A stretch of DNA of 64,000 bases from Patiria miniata (lineage: Eukaryota; Echinodermata; Asteroidea; Valvatida; Asterinidae): NCBI RefSeq assembly GCF_015706575.1, contig NW_024037051.1:17627153-17691152 (forward strand), read 5' to 3'. This document shows, piece by piece, positions 51,940 to 64,000 of this stretch. The translations under genes and the position numbers were made by a program. Position 1 is the first letter of the stretch, and the number at the start of each line of letters is the position of its first letter. Below the pieces are notes generated by a model. That model had not been told where the DNA came from. It did not search any database and was given only the letters and a program-made list of their open reading frames with translations.

Positions 51940-54900
51940 TAGAATTTTCTATGTTAAGGTAGTTTTTGATCGAGACATAGAGAGGCGGTGTTGCATGGCG
52001 CTGACAGGCCTTGCTATGGCATGTACTGCACAAAACGCAACTGGCGGGTGTGAGTGACTACATCTTGCATTTTCTCCACAATTCTTGGGTCAAAGACTTG
52101 CTTTTTTTGCAGGTTGTAGAGCTATTCAGCAGCTTCGAACAACGTCGAGTTTGTCTAGAATTTCCTATGTTAAGGTAGTTTTTGATCGAGACATAGAGAG
52201 GCGGTGTTGCATGGCGCTGACAGGCCTTGCTATGGCATGTACTGCACAAAACGCAACTGGCGGGTGTGAGTGACTACATCTTGCATTTTCTCCACAATTC
52301 TTGGGTCCAAAGACTTGCTTGTTTTTGCAGGTTGTAGAGCTATTCAGCAGCTTCCGAACAACGTCGAGTTTGTCTAGAATTTCCTATGTTAAGGTAGTTT
52401 TTGATCGAGACATAGAGAGGCGGTGTTGCATGGCGCTGACAGGCCTTGCTATGGCATGTACTGCACAAAACGCAACTGGCGGGTGTGAGTGACTACATCT
52501 TGCATTTTCTCCACAATTCTTGGGTCCAAAGACTTGCTTGTTTTTGCAGGTTGTAGAGCTATTCAGCAGCTTCCGAACAACGTCGAGTTTGTCTAGAATT
52601 TCCTATGTTAAGGTAGTTTTTGATCGAGACATAGAGAGGCGGTGTTGCATGGCGCTGACAGGCCTTGCTATGGCATGTACTGCACAAAACGCAACTGGCG
52701 GGTGTGAGTGACTACATCTTGCATTTTCTCCACAATTCTTGGGTCCAAAGACTTGCTTGTTTTTGCAGGTTGTAGAGCTATTCAGCAGCTTCCGAACAAC
52801 GTCGAGTTTGTCTAGAATTTCCTATGTTAAGGTAGTTTTTGATCGAGACATAGAGAGGCGGTGTTGCATGGCGCTGACAGGCCTTGCTATGGCATGTACT
52901 GCACAAAACGCAACTGGCGGGTGTGAGTGACTACATCTTGCATTTTCTCCACAATTCTTGGGTCCAAAGACTTGCTTGTTTTTGCAGGTTGTAGAGCTAT
53001 TCAGCAGCTTCCGAACAACGTCGAGTTTGTCTAGAATTTCCTATGTTAAGGTAGTTTTTGATCGAGACATAGAGAGGCGGTGTGCATGGCGCTGACAGGC
53101 CTTGCTATGGCATGTACTGCACAAAACGCAACTGGCGGGTGTGAGTGACTACATCTTGCATTTTCTCCACAATTCTTGGGTCCAAAGACTTGCTTGTTTT
53201 TGCAGGTTGTAGAGCTATTCAGCAGCTTCCGAACAACGTCGAGTTTGTCTAGAATTTCCTATGTTAAGGTAGTTTTTGATCGAGACATAGAGAGGCGGTG
53301 TTGCATGGCGCTGACAGGCCTTGCTATGGCATGTACTGCACAAAACGCAACTGGCGGGTGTGAGTGACTACATCTTGCATTTTCTCCACAATTCTTGGGT
53401 CCAAAGACTTGCTTGTTTTTGCAGGTTGTAGAGCTATTCAGCAGCTTCCGAACAACGTCGAGTTTGTCTAGAATTTCCTATGTTAAGGTAGTTTTTGATC
53501 GAGACATAGAGAGGCGGTGTTGCATGGCGCTGACAGGCCTTGCTATGGCATGTACTGCACAAAACGCAACTGGCGGGTGTGAGTGACTACATCTTGCATT
53601 TTCTCCACAATTCTTGGGTCCAAAGACTTGCTTGTTTTTGCAGGTTGTAGAGCTATTCAGCAGCTTCCGAACAACGTCGAGTTTGTCTAGAATTTCCTAT
53701 GTTAAGGTAGTTTTTGATCGAGACATAGAGAGGCGGTGTTGCATGGCGCTGACAGGCCTTGCTATGGCATGTACTGCACAAAACGCAACTGGCGGGTGTG
53801 AGTGACTACATCTTGCATTTTCTCCACAATTCTTGGGTCTAAAGACTTGCTTGTTTTTGCAGGTTGTAGAGCTATTCAGCAGCTTCCGAACAACGTCGAG
53901 TTTGTCTAGAATTTCCTATGTTAAGGTAGTTTTTGATCGAGACATAGAGAGGCGGTGTTGCATGGCGCTGACAGGCCTTGCTATGGCATGTACTGCACAA
54001 AACGCAACTGGCGGATGTGAGTGACTACATCTTGCATTTTCTCCACAATTCTTGGGTCCAAAGACTTGCTTGTTTTTGCAGGTTGTAGAGCTATTCAGCA
54101 GCTTCCGAACAACGTCGAGTTTGTCTAGAATTTCCTATGTTAAGGTAGTTTTTGATCGAGACATAGAGAGGCGGTGTTGCATGGCGCTGACAGGCCTTGC
54201 TATGGCATGTACTGCACAAAACGCAACTGGCGGGTGTGAGTGACTACATCTTGCATTTTCTCCACAATTCTTGGGTCTAAAGACTTGCTTGTTTTTGCAG
54301 GTTGTAGAGCTATTCAGCAGCTTCCGAACAACGTCGAGTTTGTCTAGAATTTCCTATGTTAAGGTAGTTTTTGATCGAGACATAGAGAGGCGGTGTTGCA
54401 TGGCGCTGACAGGCCTTGCTATGGCATGTACTGCACAAAACGCAACTGGCGGGTGTGAGTGACTACATCTTGCATTTTCTCCACAATTCTTGGGTCTAAA
54501 GACTTGCTTGTTTTTGCAGGTTGTAGAGCTATTCAGCAGCTTCCGAACAACGTCGAGTTTGTTTAGAATTTCCTATGTTAAGGTAGTTTTTGATCGAGAC
54601 ATAGAGAGGCGGTGTTGCATGGCGCTGACAGGCCTTGCTATGGCATGTACTGCACAAAACGCAACTGGCGGGTGTGAGTGACTACATCTTGCATTTTCTC
54701 CACAATTCTTGGGTCCAAAGACTTGCTTGTTTTTGCAGGTTGTAGAGCTATTCAGCAGCTTCCGAACAACGTCGAGTTTGTCTAGAATTTCCTATGTTAA
54801 GGTAGTTTTTGATCGAGACATAGAGAGGCGGTGTTGCATGGCGCTGACAGGCCTTGCTATGGCATGTACTGCACAAAACGCAACTGGCGGGTGTGAGTGA

Positions 54901-57900
54901 CTACATCTTGCATTTTCTCCACAATTCTTGGGTCCAAAGACTTGCTTGTTTTTGCAGGTTGTAGAGCTATTCAGCAGCTTCCGAACAACGTCGAGTTTGT
55001 CTAGAATTTCCTATGTTAAGGTAGTTTTTGATCGAGACATAGAGAGGCGGTGTTGCATGGCGCTGACAGGCCTTGCTATGGCATGTACTGCACAAAACGC
55101 AACTGGCGGGTGTGAGTGACTACATCTTGCATTTTCTCCACAATTCTTGGGTCCAAAGACTTGCTTGTTTTTGCAGGTTGTAGAGCTATTCAGCAGCTTC
55201 CGACCAACGTCGAGTTTGTCTAGAATTTCCTATGTTAAGGTAGTTTTTGATCGAGACATAGAGGCGGTGTTGCATGGCGCTGACAGGCCTTGCTATGGCA
55301 TGTACTGCACAAAACGCAACTGGCGGGTGTGAGTGACTACATTTGCATTTTCTCCACAATTCTTGGGTCCAAAGACTTGCTTGTTTTTGCAGGTTGTAGA
55401 GCTATTCAGCAGCTTCCGAACAACGTCGAGTTTGTCTAGAATTTCCTATGTTAAGGTAGTTTTTGATCGAGACATAGAGAGGCGGTGTTGCATGGCGCTG
55501 ACAGGCCTTGCTATGGCATGTACTGACAAAACGCAACTGGCGGGTGTGAGTGACTACATCTTGCATTTTCTCCACAATTCTTGGGTCCAAAGACTTGCTT
55601 GTTTTTGCAGGTTGTAGAGCTATTCAGCAGCTTCCGAACAACGTCGAGTTTGTCTAGAATTTCCTATGTTAAGGTAGTTTTTGATCGAGACATAGAGAGG
55701 CGGTGTTGCATGGCGCTGACAGGCCTTGCTATGGCATGTACTGGACAAAAACGCAACTGGCGGGTGTGAGTGACTACATCTTGCATTTTCTCCACAATTC
55801 TTGGGTCCAAAGACTTGCTTGTTTTTGCAGGTTGTAGAGCTATTCAGCAGCTTCCGAACAACGTCGAGTTTGTCTAGAATTTCCTATGTTAAGGTAGTTT
55901 TTGATCGAGACATAGAGAGGCGGTGTTGCATGGCGCTGACAGGCCTTGCTATGGCATGTACTGCACAAAACGCAACTGGCGGGTGTGAGTGACTACATCT
56001 TGCATTTTCTCCACAATTCTTGGGTCTAAAGACTTGCTTGTTTTTGCAGGTTGTAGAGCTATTCAGCAGCTTCCGAACAACGTCGAGTTTGTCTAGAATT
56101 TCCTATGTTAAGGTAGTTTTTGATCGAGACATAGAGAGGCGGTGTTGCATGGCGCTGACAGGCCTTGCTATGGCATGTACTGCACAAAACGCAACTGGCG
56201 GGTGTGAGTGACTACATCTTGCATTTTCTCCACAATTCTTGGGTCTAAAGACTTGCTTGTTTTTGCAGGTTGTAGAGCTATTCAGCAGCTTCCGAACAAC
56301 GTCGAGTTTGTCTAGAATTTCTATGTTAAGGTAGTTTTTGATCGAGACATAGAGAGGCGGTGTTGCATGGCGCTGACAGGCCTTGCTATGGCATGTACTG
56401 CACAAAACGCAACTGGCGGGTGTGAGTGACTACATCTTGCATTTTCTCCACAATTCTTGGGTCCAAAGACTTGCTTGTTTTTGCAGGTTGTAGAGCTATT
56501 CAGCAGCTTCCGAACAACGTCGAGTTTGTCTAGAATTTCCTATGTTAAGGTAGTTTTTGATCGAGACATAGAGAGGCGGTGTTGCATGGCGCTGACAGGC
56601 CTTGCTATGGCATGTACTGCACAAAACGCAACTGGCGGGTGTGAGTGACTACATCTTGCATTTTCTCCACAATTCTTGGGTCTAAAGACTTGCTTGTTTT
56701 TGCAGGTTGTAGAGCTATTCAGCAGCTTCCGAACAACGTCGAGTTTGTCTAGAATTTCCTATGTTAAGGTAGTTTTTGATCGAGACATAGAGAGGCGGTG
56801 TTGCATGGCGCTGACAGGCCTTGCTATGGCATGTACTGCACAAAACGCAACTGGCGGGTGTGAGTGACTACATCTTGCATTTTCTCCACAATTCTTGGGT
56901 CCAAAGACTTGCTTGTTTTTGCAGGTTGTAGAGCTATTCAGCAGCTTCCGAACAACGTCGAGTTTGTCTAGAATTTCCTATGTTAAGGTAGTTTTTGATC
57001 GAGACATAGAGAGGCGGTGTTGCATGGCGCTGACAGGCCTTGCTATGGCATGTACTGCACAAAACGCAACTGGCGGGTGTGAGTGACTACATCTTGCATT
57101 TTCTCCACAATTCTTGGGTCCAAAGACTTGCTTGTTTTTGCAGGTTGTAGAGCTATTCAGCAGCTTCCGAACAACGTCGAGTTTGTCTAGAATTTCCTAT
57201 GTTAAGGTAGTTTTTGATCGAGACATAGAGAGGCGGTGTTGCATGGCGCTGACAGGCCTTGCTATGGCATGTACTGCACAAAACGCAACTGGCGGGTGTG
57301 AGTGACTACATCTTGCATTTTCTCCACAATTCTTGGGTCCAAAGACTTGCTTGTTTTTGCAGGTTGTAGAGCTATTCAGCAGCTTCCGAACAACGTCGAG
57401 TTTGTCTAGAATTTCCTATGTTAAGGTAGTTTTTGATCGAGACATAGAGAGGCGGTGTTGCATGGCGCTGACAGGCCTTGCTATGGCATGTACTGCACAA
57501 AACGCAACTGGCGGGTGTGAGTGACTACATCTTGCATTTTCTCCACAATTCTTGGGTCCAAAGACTTGCTTGTTTTTGCAGGTTGTAGAGCTATTCAGCA
57601 GCTTCCGAACAACGTCGAGTTTGTCTAGAATTTCCTATGTTAAGGTAGTTTTTGATCGAGACATAGAGAGGCGGTGTTGCATGGCGCTGACAGGCCTTGC
57701 TATGGCATGTACTGCACAAAACGCAACTGGCGGGTGTGAGTGACTACATCTTGCATTTTCTCCACAATTCTTGGGTCTAAAGACTTGCTTGTTTTTGCAG
57801 GTTGTAGAGCTATTCAGCAGCTTCCGAACAACGTCGAGTTTGTCTAGAATTTCCTATGTTAAGGTAGTTTTTGATCGAGACATAGAGAGGCGGTGTTGCA

Positions 57901-60900
57901 TGGCGCTGACAGGCCTTGCTATGGCATGTACTGCACAAAACGCAACTGGCGGGTGTGAGTGACTACATCTTGCATTTTCTCCACAATTCTTGGGTCTAAA
58001 GACTTGCTTGTTTTTGCAGGTTGTAGAGCTATTCAGCAGCTTCCGAACAACGTCGAGTTTGTCTAGAATTTTCTATGTTAAGGTAGTTTTTGATCGAGAC
58101 ATAGAGAGGCGGTGTTGCATGGCGCTGACAGGCCTTGCTATGGCATGTACTGCACAAAACGCAACTGGCGGGTGTGAGTGACTACATCTTGCATTTTCTC
58201 CACAATTCTTGGGTCCAAAGACTTGCTTGTTTTTGCAGGTTGTAGAGCTATTCAGCAGCTTCCGAACAACGTCGAGTTTGTCTAGAATTTCCTATGTTAA
58301 GGTAGTTTTTGATCGAGACATAGAGAGGCGGTGTTGCATGGCGCTGACAGGCCTTGCTATGGCATGTACTGCACAAAACGCAACTGGCGGGTGTGAGTGA
58401 CTACATCTTGCATTTTCTCCACAATTCTTGGGTCTAAAGACTTGCTTGTTTTTGCAGGTTGTAGAGCTATTCAGCAGCTTCCGAACAACGTCGAGTTTGT
58501 CTAGAATTTCCTATGTTAAGGTAGTTTTTGATCGAGACATAGAGAGGCGGTGTTGCATGGCGCTGACAGGCCTTGCTATGGCATGTACTGCACAAAACGC
58601 AACTGGCGGGTGTGAGTGACTACATCTTGCATTTTCTCCACAATTCTTGGGTCCAAAGACTTGCTTGTTTTTGCAGGTTGTAGAGCTATTCAGCAGCTTC
58701 CGAACAACGTCGAGTTTGTCTAGAATTTCCTATGTTAAGGTAGTTTTTGATCGAGACATAGAGAGGCGGTGTTGCATGGCGCTGACAGGCCTTGCTATGG
58801 CATGTACTGCACAAAACGCAACTGGCGGGTGTGAGTGACTACATCTTGCATTTTCTCCACAATTCTTGGGTCCAAAGACTTGCTTGTTTTTGCAGGTTGT
58901 AGAGCTATTCAGCAGCTTCCGAACAACGTCGAGTTTGTCTAGAATTTCCTATGTTAAGGTAGTTTTTGATCGAGACATAGAGAGGCGGTGTTGCATGGCG
59001 CTGACAGGCCTTGCTATGGCATGTACTGCACAAAACGCAACTGGCGGGTGTGAGTGACTACATCTTGCATTTTCTCCACAATTCTTGGGTCCAAAGACTT
59101 GCTTGTTTTTGCAGGTTGTAGAGCTATTCAGCAGCTTCCGAACAACGTCGAGTTTGTCTAGAATTTCTATGTTAAGGTAGTTTTTGATCGAGACATAGAG
59201 AGGCGGTGTTGCATGGCGCTGACAGGCCTTGCTATGGCATGTACTGCACAAAACGCAACTGGCGGGTGTGAGTGACTACATCTTGCATTTTCTCCACAAT
59301 TCTTGGGTCCAAAGACTTGCTTGTTTTTGCAGGTTGTAGAGCTATTCAGCAGCTTCCGAACAACGTCGAGTTTGTCTAGAATTTCCTATGTTAAGGTAGT
59401 TTTTGATCGAGACATAGAGAGGCGGTGTTGCATGGCGCTGACAGGCCTTGCTATGGCATGTACTGCACAAAACGCAACTGGCGGGTGTGAGTGACTACAT
59501 CTTGCATTTTCTCCACAATTCTTGGGTCCAAAGACTTGCTTGTTTTTGCAGGTTGTAGAGCTATTCAGCAGCTTCCGAACAACGTCGAGTTTGTTTAGAA
59601 TTTTCTATGTTAAGGTAGTTTTTGATCGAGACATAGAGAGGCGGTGTTGCATGGCGCTGACAGGCCTTGCTATGGCATGTACTGCACAAAACGCAACTGG
59701 CGGGTGTGAGTGACTACATCTTGCATTTTCTCCACAATTCTTGGGTCCAAAGACTTGCTTGTTTTTGCAGGTTGTAGAGCTATTCAGCAGCTTCCGAACA
59801 ACGTCGAGTTTGTCTAGAATTTTCTATGTTAAGGTAGTTTTTGATCGAGACATAGAGAGGCGGTGTTGCATGGCGCTGACAGGCCTTGCTATGGCATGTA
59901 CTGCACAAAACGCAACTGGCGGGTGTGAGTGACTACATCTTGCATTTTCTCCACAATTCTTGGGTCCAAAGACTTGCTTGTTTTTGCAGGTTGTAGAGCT
60001 ATTCAGCAGCTTCCGAACAACGTCGAGTTTGTCTAGAATTTCCTATGTTAAGGTAGTTTTTGATCGAGACATAGAGAGGCGGTGTTGCATGGCGCTGACA
60101 GGCCTTGCTATGGCATGTACTGCACAAAACGCAACTGGCGGGTGTGAGTGACTACATCTTGCATTTTCTCCACAATTCTTGGGTCCAAAGACTTGCTTGT
60201 TTTTGCAGGTTGTAGAGCTATTCAGCAGCTTCCGAACAACGTCGAGTTTGTCTAGAATTTCCTATGTTAAGGTAGTTTTTGATCGAGACATAGAGAGGCG
60301 GTGTTGCATGGCGCTGACAGGCCTTGCTATGGCATGTACTGGACAAAACGCAACTGGCGGGTGTGAGTGACTACATCTTGCATTTTCTCCACAATTCTTG
60401 GGTCCAAAGACTTGCTTGTTTTTGCAGGTTGTAGAGCTATTCAGCAGCTTCCGACCAACGTCGAGTTTGTCTAGAATTTTCTATGTTAAGGTAGTTTTTG
60501 ATCGAGACATAGAGAGGCGGTGTTGCATGGCGCTGACAGGCCTTGCTATGGCATGTACTGCACAAAACGCAACTGGCGGGTGTGAGTGACTACATCTTGC
60601 ATTTTCTCCACAATTCTTGGGTCTAAAGACTTGCTTGTTTTTGCAGGTTGTAGAGCTATTCAGCAGCTTCCGAACAACGTCGAGTTTGTCTAGAATTTCC
60701 TATGTTAAGGTAGTTTTTGATCGAGACATAGAGAGGCGGTGTTGCATGGCGCTGACAGGCCTTGCTATGGCATGTACTGCACAAAACGCAACTGGCGGGT
60801 GTGAGTGACTACATCTTGCATTTTCTCCACAATTCTTGGGTCCAAAGACTTGCTTGTTGTTGCAGGTTGTAGAGCTATTCAGCAGCTTCCGAACAACGTC

Positions 60901-63900
60901 GAGTTTGTCTAGAATTTCCTATGTTAAGGTAGTTTTTGATCGAGACATAGAGAGGCGGTGTTGCATGGCGCTGACAGGCCTTGCTATGGCATGTACTGCA
61001 CAAAACGCAACTGGCGGGTGTGAGTGACTACATCTTGCATTTTCTCCACAATTCTTGGGTCCAAAGACTTGCTTGTTTTTGCAGGTTGTAGAGCTATTCA
61101 GCAGCTTCCGAACAACGTCGAGTTTGTCTAGAATTTCCTATGTTAAGGTAGTTTTTGATCGAGACATAGAGAGGCGGTGTTGCATGGCGCTGACAGGCCT
61201 TGCTATGGCACGTACTGCACAAAACGCAACTGGCGGGTGTGAGTGACTACATCTTGCATTTTCTCCACAATTCTTGGTCCAAAGACTTGCTTGTTTTTGC
61301 AGGTTGTAGAGCTATTCAGCAGCTTCCGAACAACGTCGAGTTTGTCTAGAATTTTCTATGTTAAGGTAGTTTTTGATCGAGACATAGAGAGGCGGTGTTG
61401 CATGGCGCTGACAGGCCTTGCTATGGCATGTACTGGACAAAACGCAACTGGCGGGTGTGAGTGACTACATCTTGCATTTTCTCCACAATTCTTGGGTCCA
61501 AAGACTTGCTTGTTTTTGCAGGTTGTAGAGCTATTCAGCAGCTTCCGACCAACGTCGAGTTTGTCTAGAATTTCCTATGTTAAGGTAGTTTTTGATCGAG
61601 ACATAGAGAGGCGGTGTTGCAGGGCGCTGACAGGCCTTGCTATGGCATGTACTGCACAAAACGCAACTGGCGGGTGTGAGTGACTACATCTTGCATTTTC
61701 TCCACAATTCTTGGGTCTAAAGACTTGCTTGTTTTTGCAGGTTGTAGAGCTATTCAGCAGCTTCCGAACAACGTCGAGTTTGTTTAGAATTTCCTATGTT
61801 AAGGTAGTTTTTGATCGAGACATAGAGAGGCGGTGTTGCATGGCGCTGACAGGCCTTGCTATGGCATGTACTGCAGAAAACGCAACTGGCGGGTGTGAGT
61901 GACTACATCTTGCATTTTCTCCACAATTCTTGGGTCCAAAGACTTGCTTGTTTTTGCAGGTTGTAGAGCTATTCAGCAGCTTCCGAACAACGTCGAGTTT
62001 GTCTAGATTTCCTATGTTAAGGTAGTTTTTGATCGAGACATAGAGAGGCGGTGTTGCATGGCGCTGACAGGCCTTGCTATGGCATGTACTGCACAAAACG
62101 CAACTGGCGGGTGTGAGTGACTACATCTTGCATTTTCTCCACAATTCCTGGGTCTAAAGACTTGCTTGTTTTTGCAGGTTGTAGAGCTATTCAGCAGCTT
62201 CCGAACAAAGTCGAGTTTGTCTAGAATTTCCTATGTTAAGGTAGTTTTTGATCGAGACATAGAGAGGCGGTGTTGCATGGCGCTGACAGGCCTTGCTATG
62301 GCATGTACTGCACAAAACGCAACTGGCGGGTGTGAGTGACTACATTTTGCATTTTCTCCACAATTCTTGGGTCCAAAGACTTGCTTGTTGTTGCAGGTTG
62401 TAGAGCTATTCAGCAGCTTCCGAACAACGTCGAATTTGTCTAGAATTTCCTATGTTAAGGTAGTTTTTGATCGAGACATAGAGAGGCGGTGTTGCATGGC
62501 GCTGACAGGCCTTGCTATGGCATGTACTGGACAAAACGCAACTGGCGGGTGTGAGTGACTACATCTTGCATTTTCTCCACAATTCTTGAGTCCAAAGACT
62601 TGCTTGTTTTTGCAGGTTGTAGAGCTATTCAGCAGCTTCCGAACAACGTCGAGTTTGTCTAGAATTTTCTATGTTAAGGTAGTTTTTGATCGAGACATAG
62701 AGAGGCGGTGTTGCATGGCGCTGACAGGCCTTGCTATGGCATGTACTGGACAAAACGCAACTGGCGGGTGTGAGTGACTACATCTTGCATTTTCTCCACA
62801 ATTCTTGGGTCCAAAGACTTGCTTGTTTTTGCAGGTTGTAGAGCTATTCAGCAGCTTCCGAACAACGTCGAGTTTGTCTAGAATTTCCTATGTTAAGGTA
62901 GTTTTTGATCGAGACATAGAGAGGCGGTGTTGCATGGCGCTGACTGGCCTTGCTATGGCATGTACTGCACAAAACGCAACTGGCGGGTGTGAGTGACTAC
63001 ATCTTGCATTTTCTCCACAATTCTTGGGTCTAAAGACTTGCTTGTTTTTGCAGGTTGTAGAGCTATTCAGCAGCTTCCGAACAACGTCGAGTTTGTCTAG
63101 ATTTTCCTATGTTAAGGTAGTTTTTGATCGAGACATAGAGAGGCGGTGTTGCATGGCGCTGACAGGCCTTGCTATGGCATGTACTGCACAAAACGCAACT
63201 GGCGGGTGTGAGTGACTACATTTTGCATTTTCTCCACAATTCTTGGGTCAAAAGACTTGCTTGTTTTTGCAGGTTGTAGAGCTATTCAGCAGCTTTCGAA
63301 CAACGTCGAATTTGTCTAGAATTTCCTATGTTAAGGTAGTTTTTGATCGAGACATAGAGAGGCGGTGTTGCATGGCGCTGACAGGCCTTGCTATGGCATG
63401 TACTGGACAAAACGCAACTGGCGGGTGTGAGTGACTACATCTTGCATTTTCTCCACAATTCTTGGGTCCAAAGACTTGCTTTTTTTTGCAGGTTGTAGAG
63501 CTATTCAGCAGCTTCCGAACAACGTCGAGTTTGTCTAGAATTTCCTATGTTAAGGTAGTTTTTGATCGAGACATAGAGAGGCGGTGTTGCATGGCGCTGA
63601 CAGGCCTTGCTATGGCATGTACTGCACAAAACGCAACTGGCGGGTGTGAGTGACTACATCTTGCATTTTCTCCACAATTCTTGGGTCTAAAGACTTGCTT
63701 GTTTTTGCAGGTTGTAGAGCTATTCAGCAGCTTCCGAACAACGTCGAGTTTGTCTAGAATTTCCTATGTTAAGGTAGTTTTTGATCGAGACATAGAGAGG
63801 CGGTGTTGCATGGCGCTGACAGGCCTTGCTATGGCATGTACTGCACAAAACGCAACTGGCGGGTGTGAGTGACTACATCTTGCATTTTCTCCACAATTCC

Positions 63901-64000
63901 TGGGTCCAAAGACTTGCTTGTTTTTGCAGGTTGTAGAGCTATTCAGCAGATTCCGAACAACGTCGAGTTTGTCTAGAATTTCCTATGTTAAGGTAGTTTT
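51940..64000 (+). repeat. 219-bp satellite array, block 3 (variant-rich)
   Basis: About 55 tandem copies of the monomer run in plus orientation off the end of the window. The first ~200 bases carry several one-base losses, as at other contig ends; the rest keeps the 219-bp period well. Recurrent substitutions match those of block 2 in reverse complement: gggtctaaag, attttctatg, cttccgaccaacg, gtactggacaa, gtttagaatt (which removes the XbaI site) and cttgagtcc. Variants are sparse before 53.8 kb, appear in about a third of monomers to 60 kb, and affect nearly every monomer after 60.2 kb. The shared variant set shows that blocks 2 and 3 belong to the same evolving array. Confidence 0.97.

Noticed and set aside
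22780-64000. Identification of the host species from the satellite or the retrotransposon
   Set aside because: I do not recognise the 219-bp monomer, and the gag-pol type is widespread in animals. Naming a species would be a guess.

Overview
This window is almost entirely satellite DNA from a eukaryotic, probably animal, genome. A 219-bp monomer (about 46% G+C) repeats head to tail across roughly 53.5 kb, about 240 copies, and runs off both ends of the window. A single Ty3/gypsy LTR retrotransposon sits inside the array. No host protein gene, tRNA, rRNA or CRISPR array can be supported. I do not recognise the satellite family. The animal assignment rests on the retrotransposon's metazoan-type gag-pol and on the array style. 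Species cannot be told from the sequence.

Layout. (1) 1-22279: about 102 monomers in plus orientation. The first ~94 show no difference by eye, and small deletions appear only near the right end. (2) 22280-22779: a gap of exactly 500 N. (3) 22780-41919: about 88 monomers in minus orientation. They are very rich in one-base homopolymer indels near the gap, and cleaner with real sequence variants towards 42 kb. (4) 41920-51439: the retrotransposon on the plus strand, with long LTRs of at least 1.9 kb that differ by only about ten substitutions, so it is a young insertion. Its gag-pol is broken. (5) 51440-51939: a second gap of exactly 500 N that hides the end of the 3' LTR. (6) 51940-64000: about 55 monomers in plus orientation, with variants becoming denser towards the window end.

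Two points matter most. First, satellite orientation flips at both N gaps, so the middle contig (22780-51439) is reversed relative to both neighbours. A mis-oriented contig explains both flips in one step, although a real inversion is possible. Second, once technical indels are set aside, diagnostic variants recur in ordered patterns. The attttctatg variant falls mostly 3, 4 or 7 monomers apart, and a three-monomer block C-B-A occurs at least three times. This indicates higher-order repeat organisation (about 1.53 kb, 7 monomers, with 3+4 sub-blocks), as expected of a large centromeric or heterochromatic satellite. I see no evidence of a coding system or of a new gene-based system.
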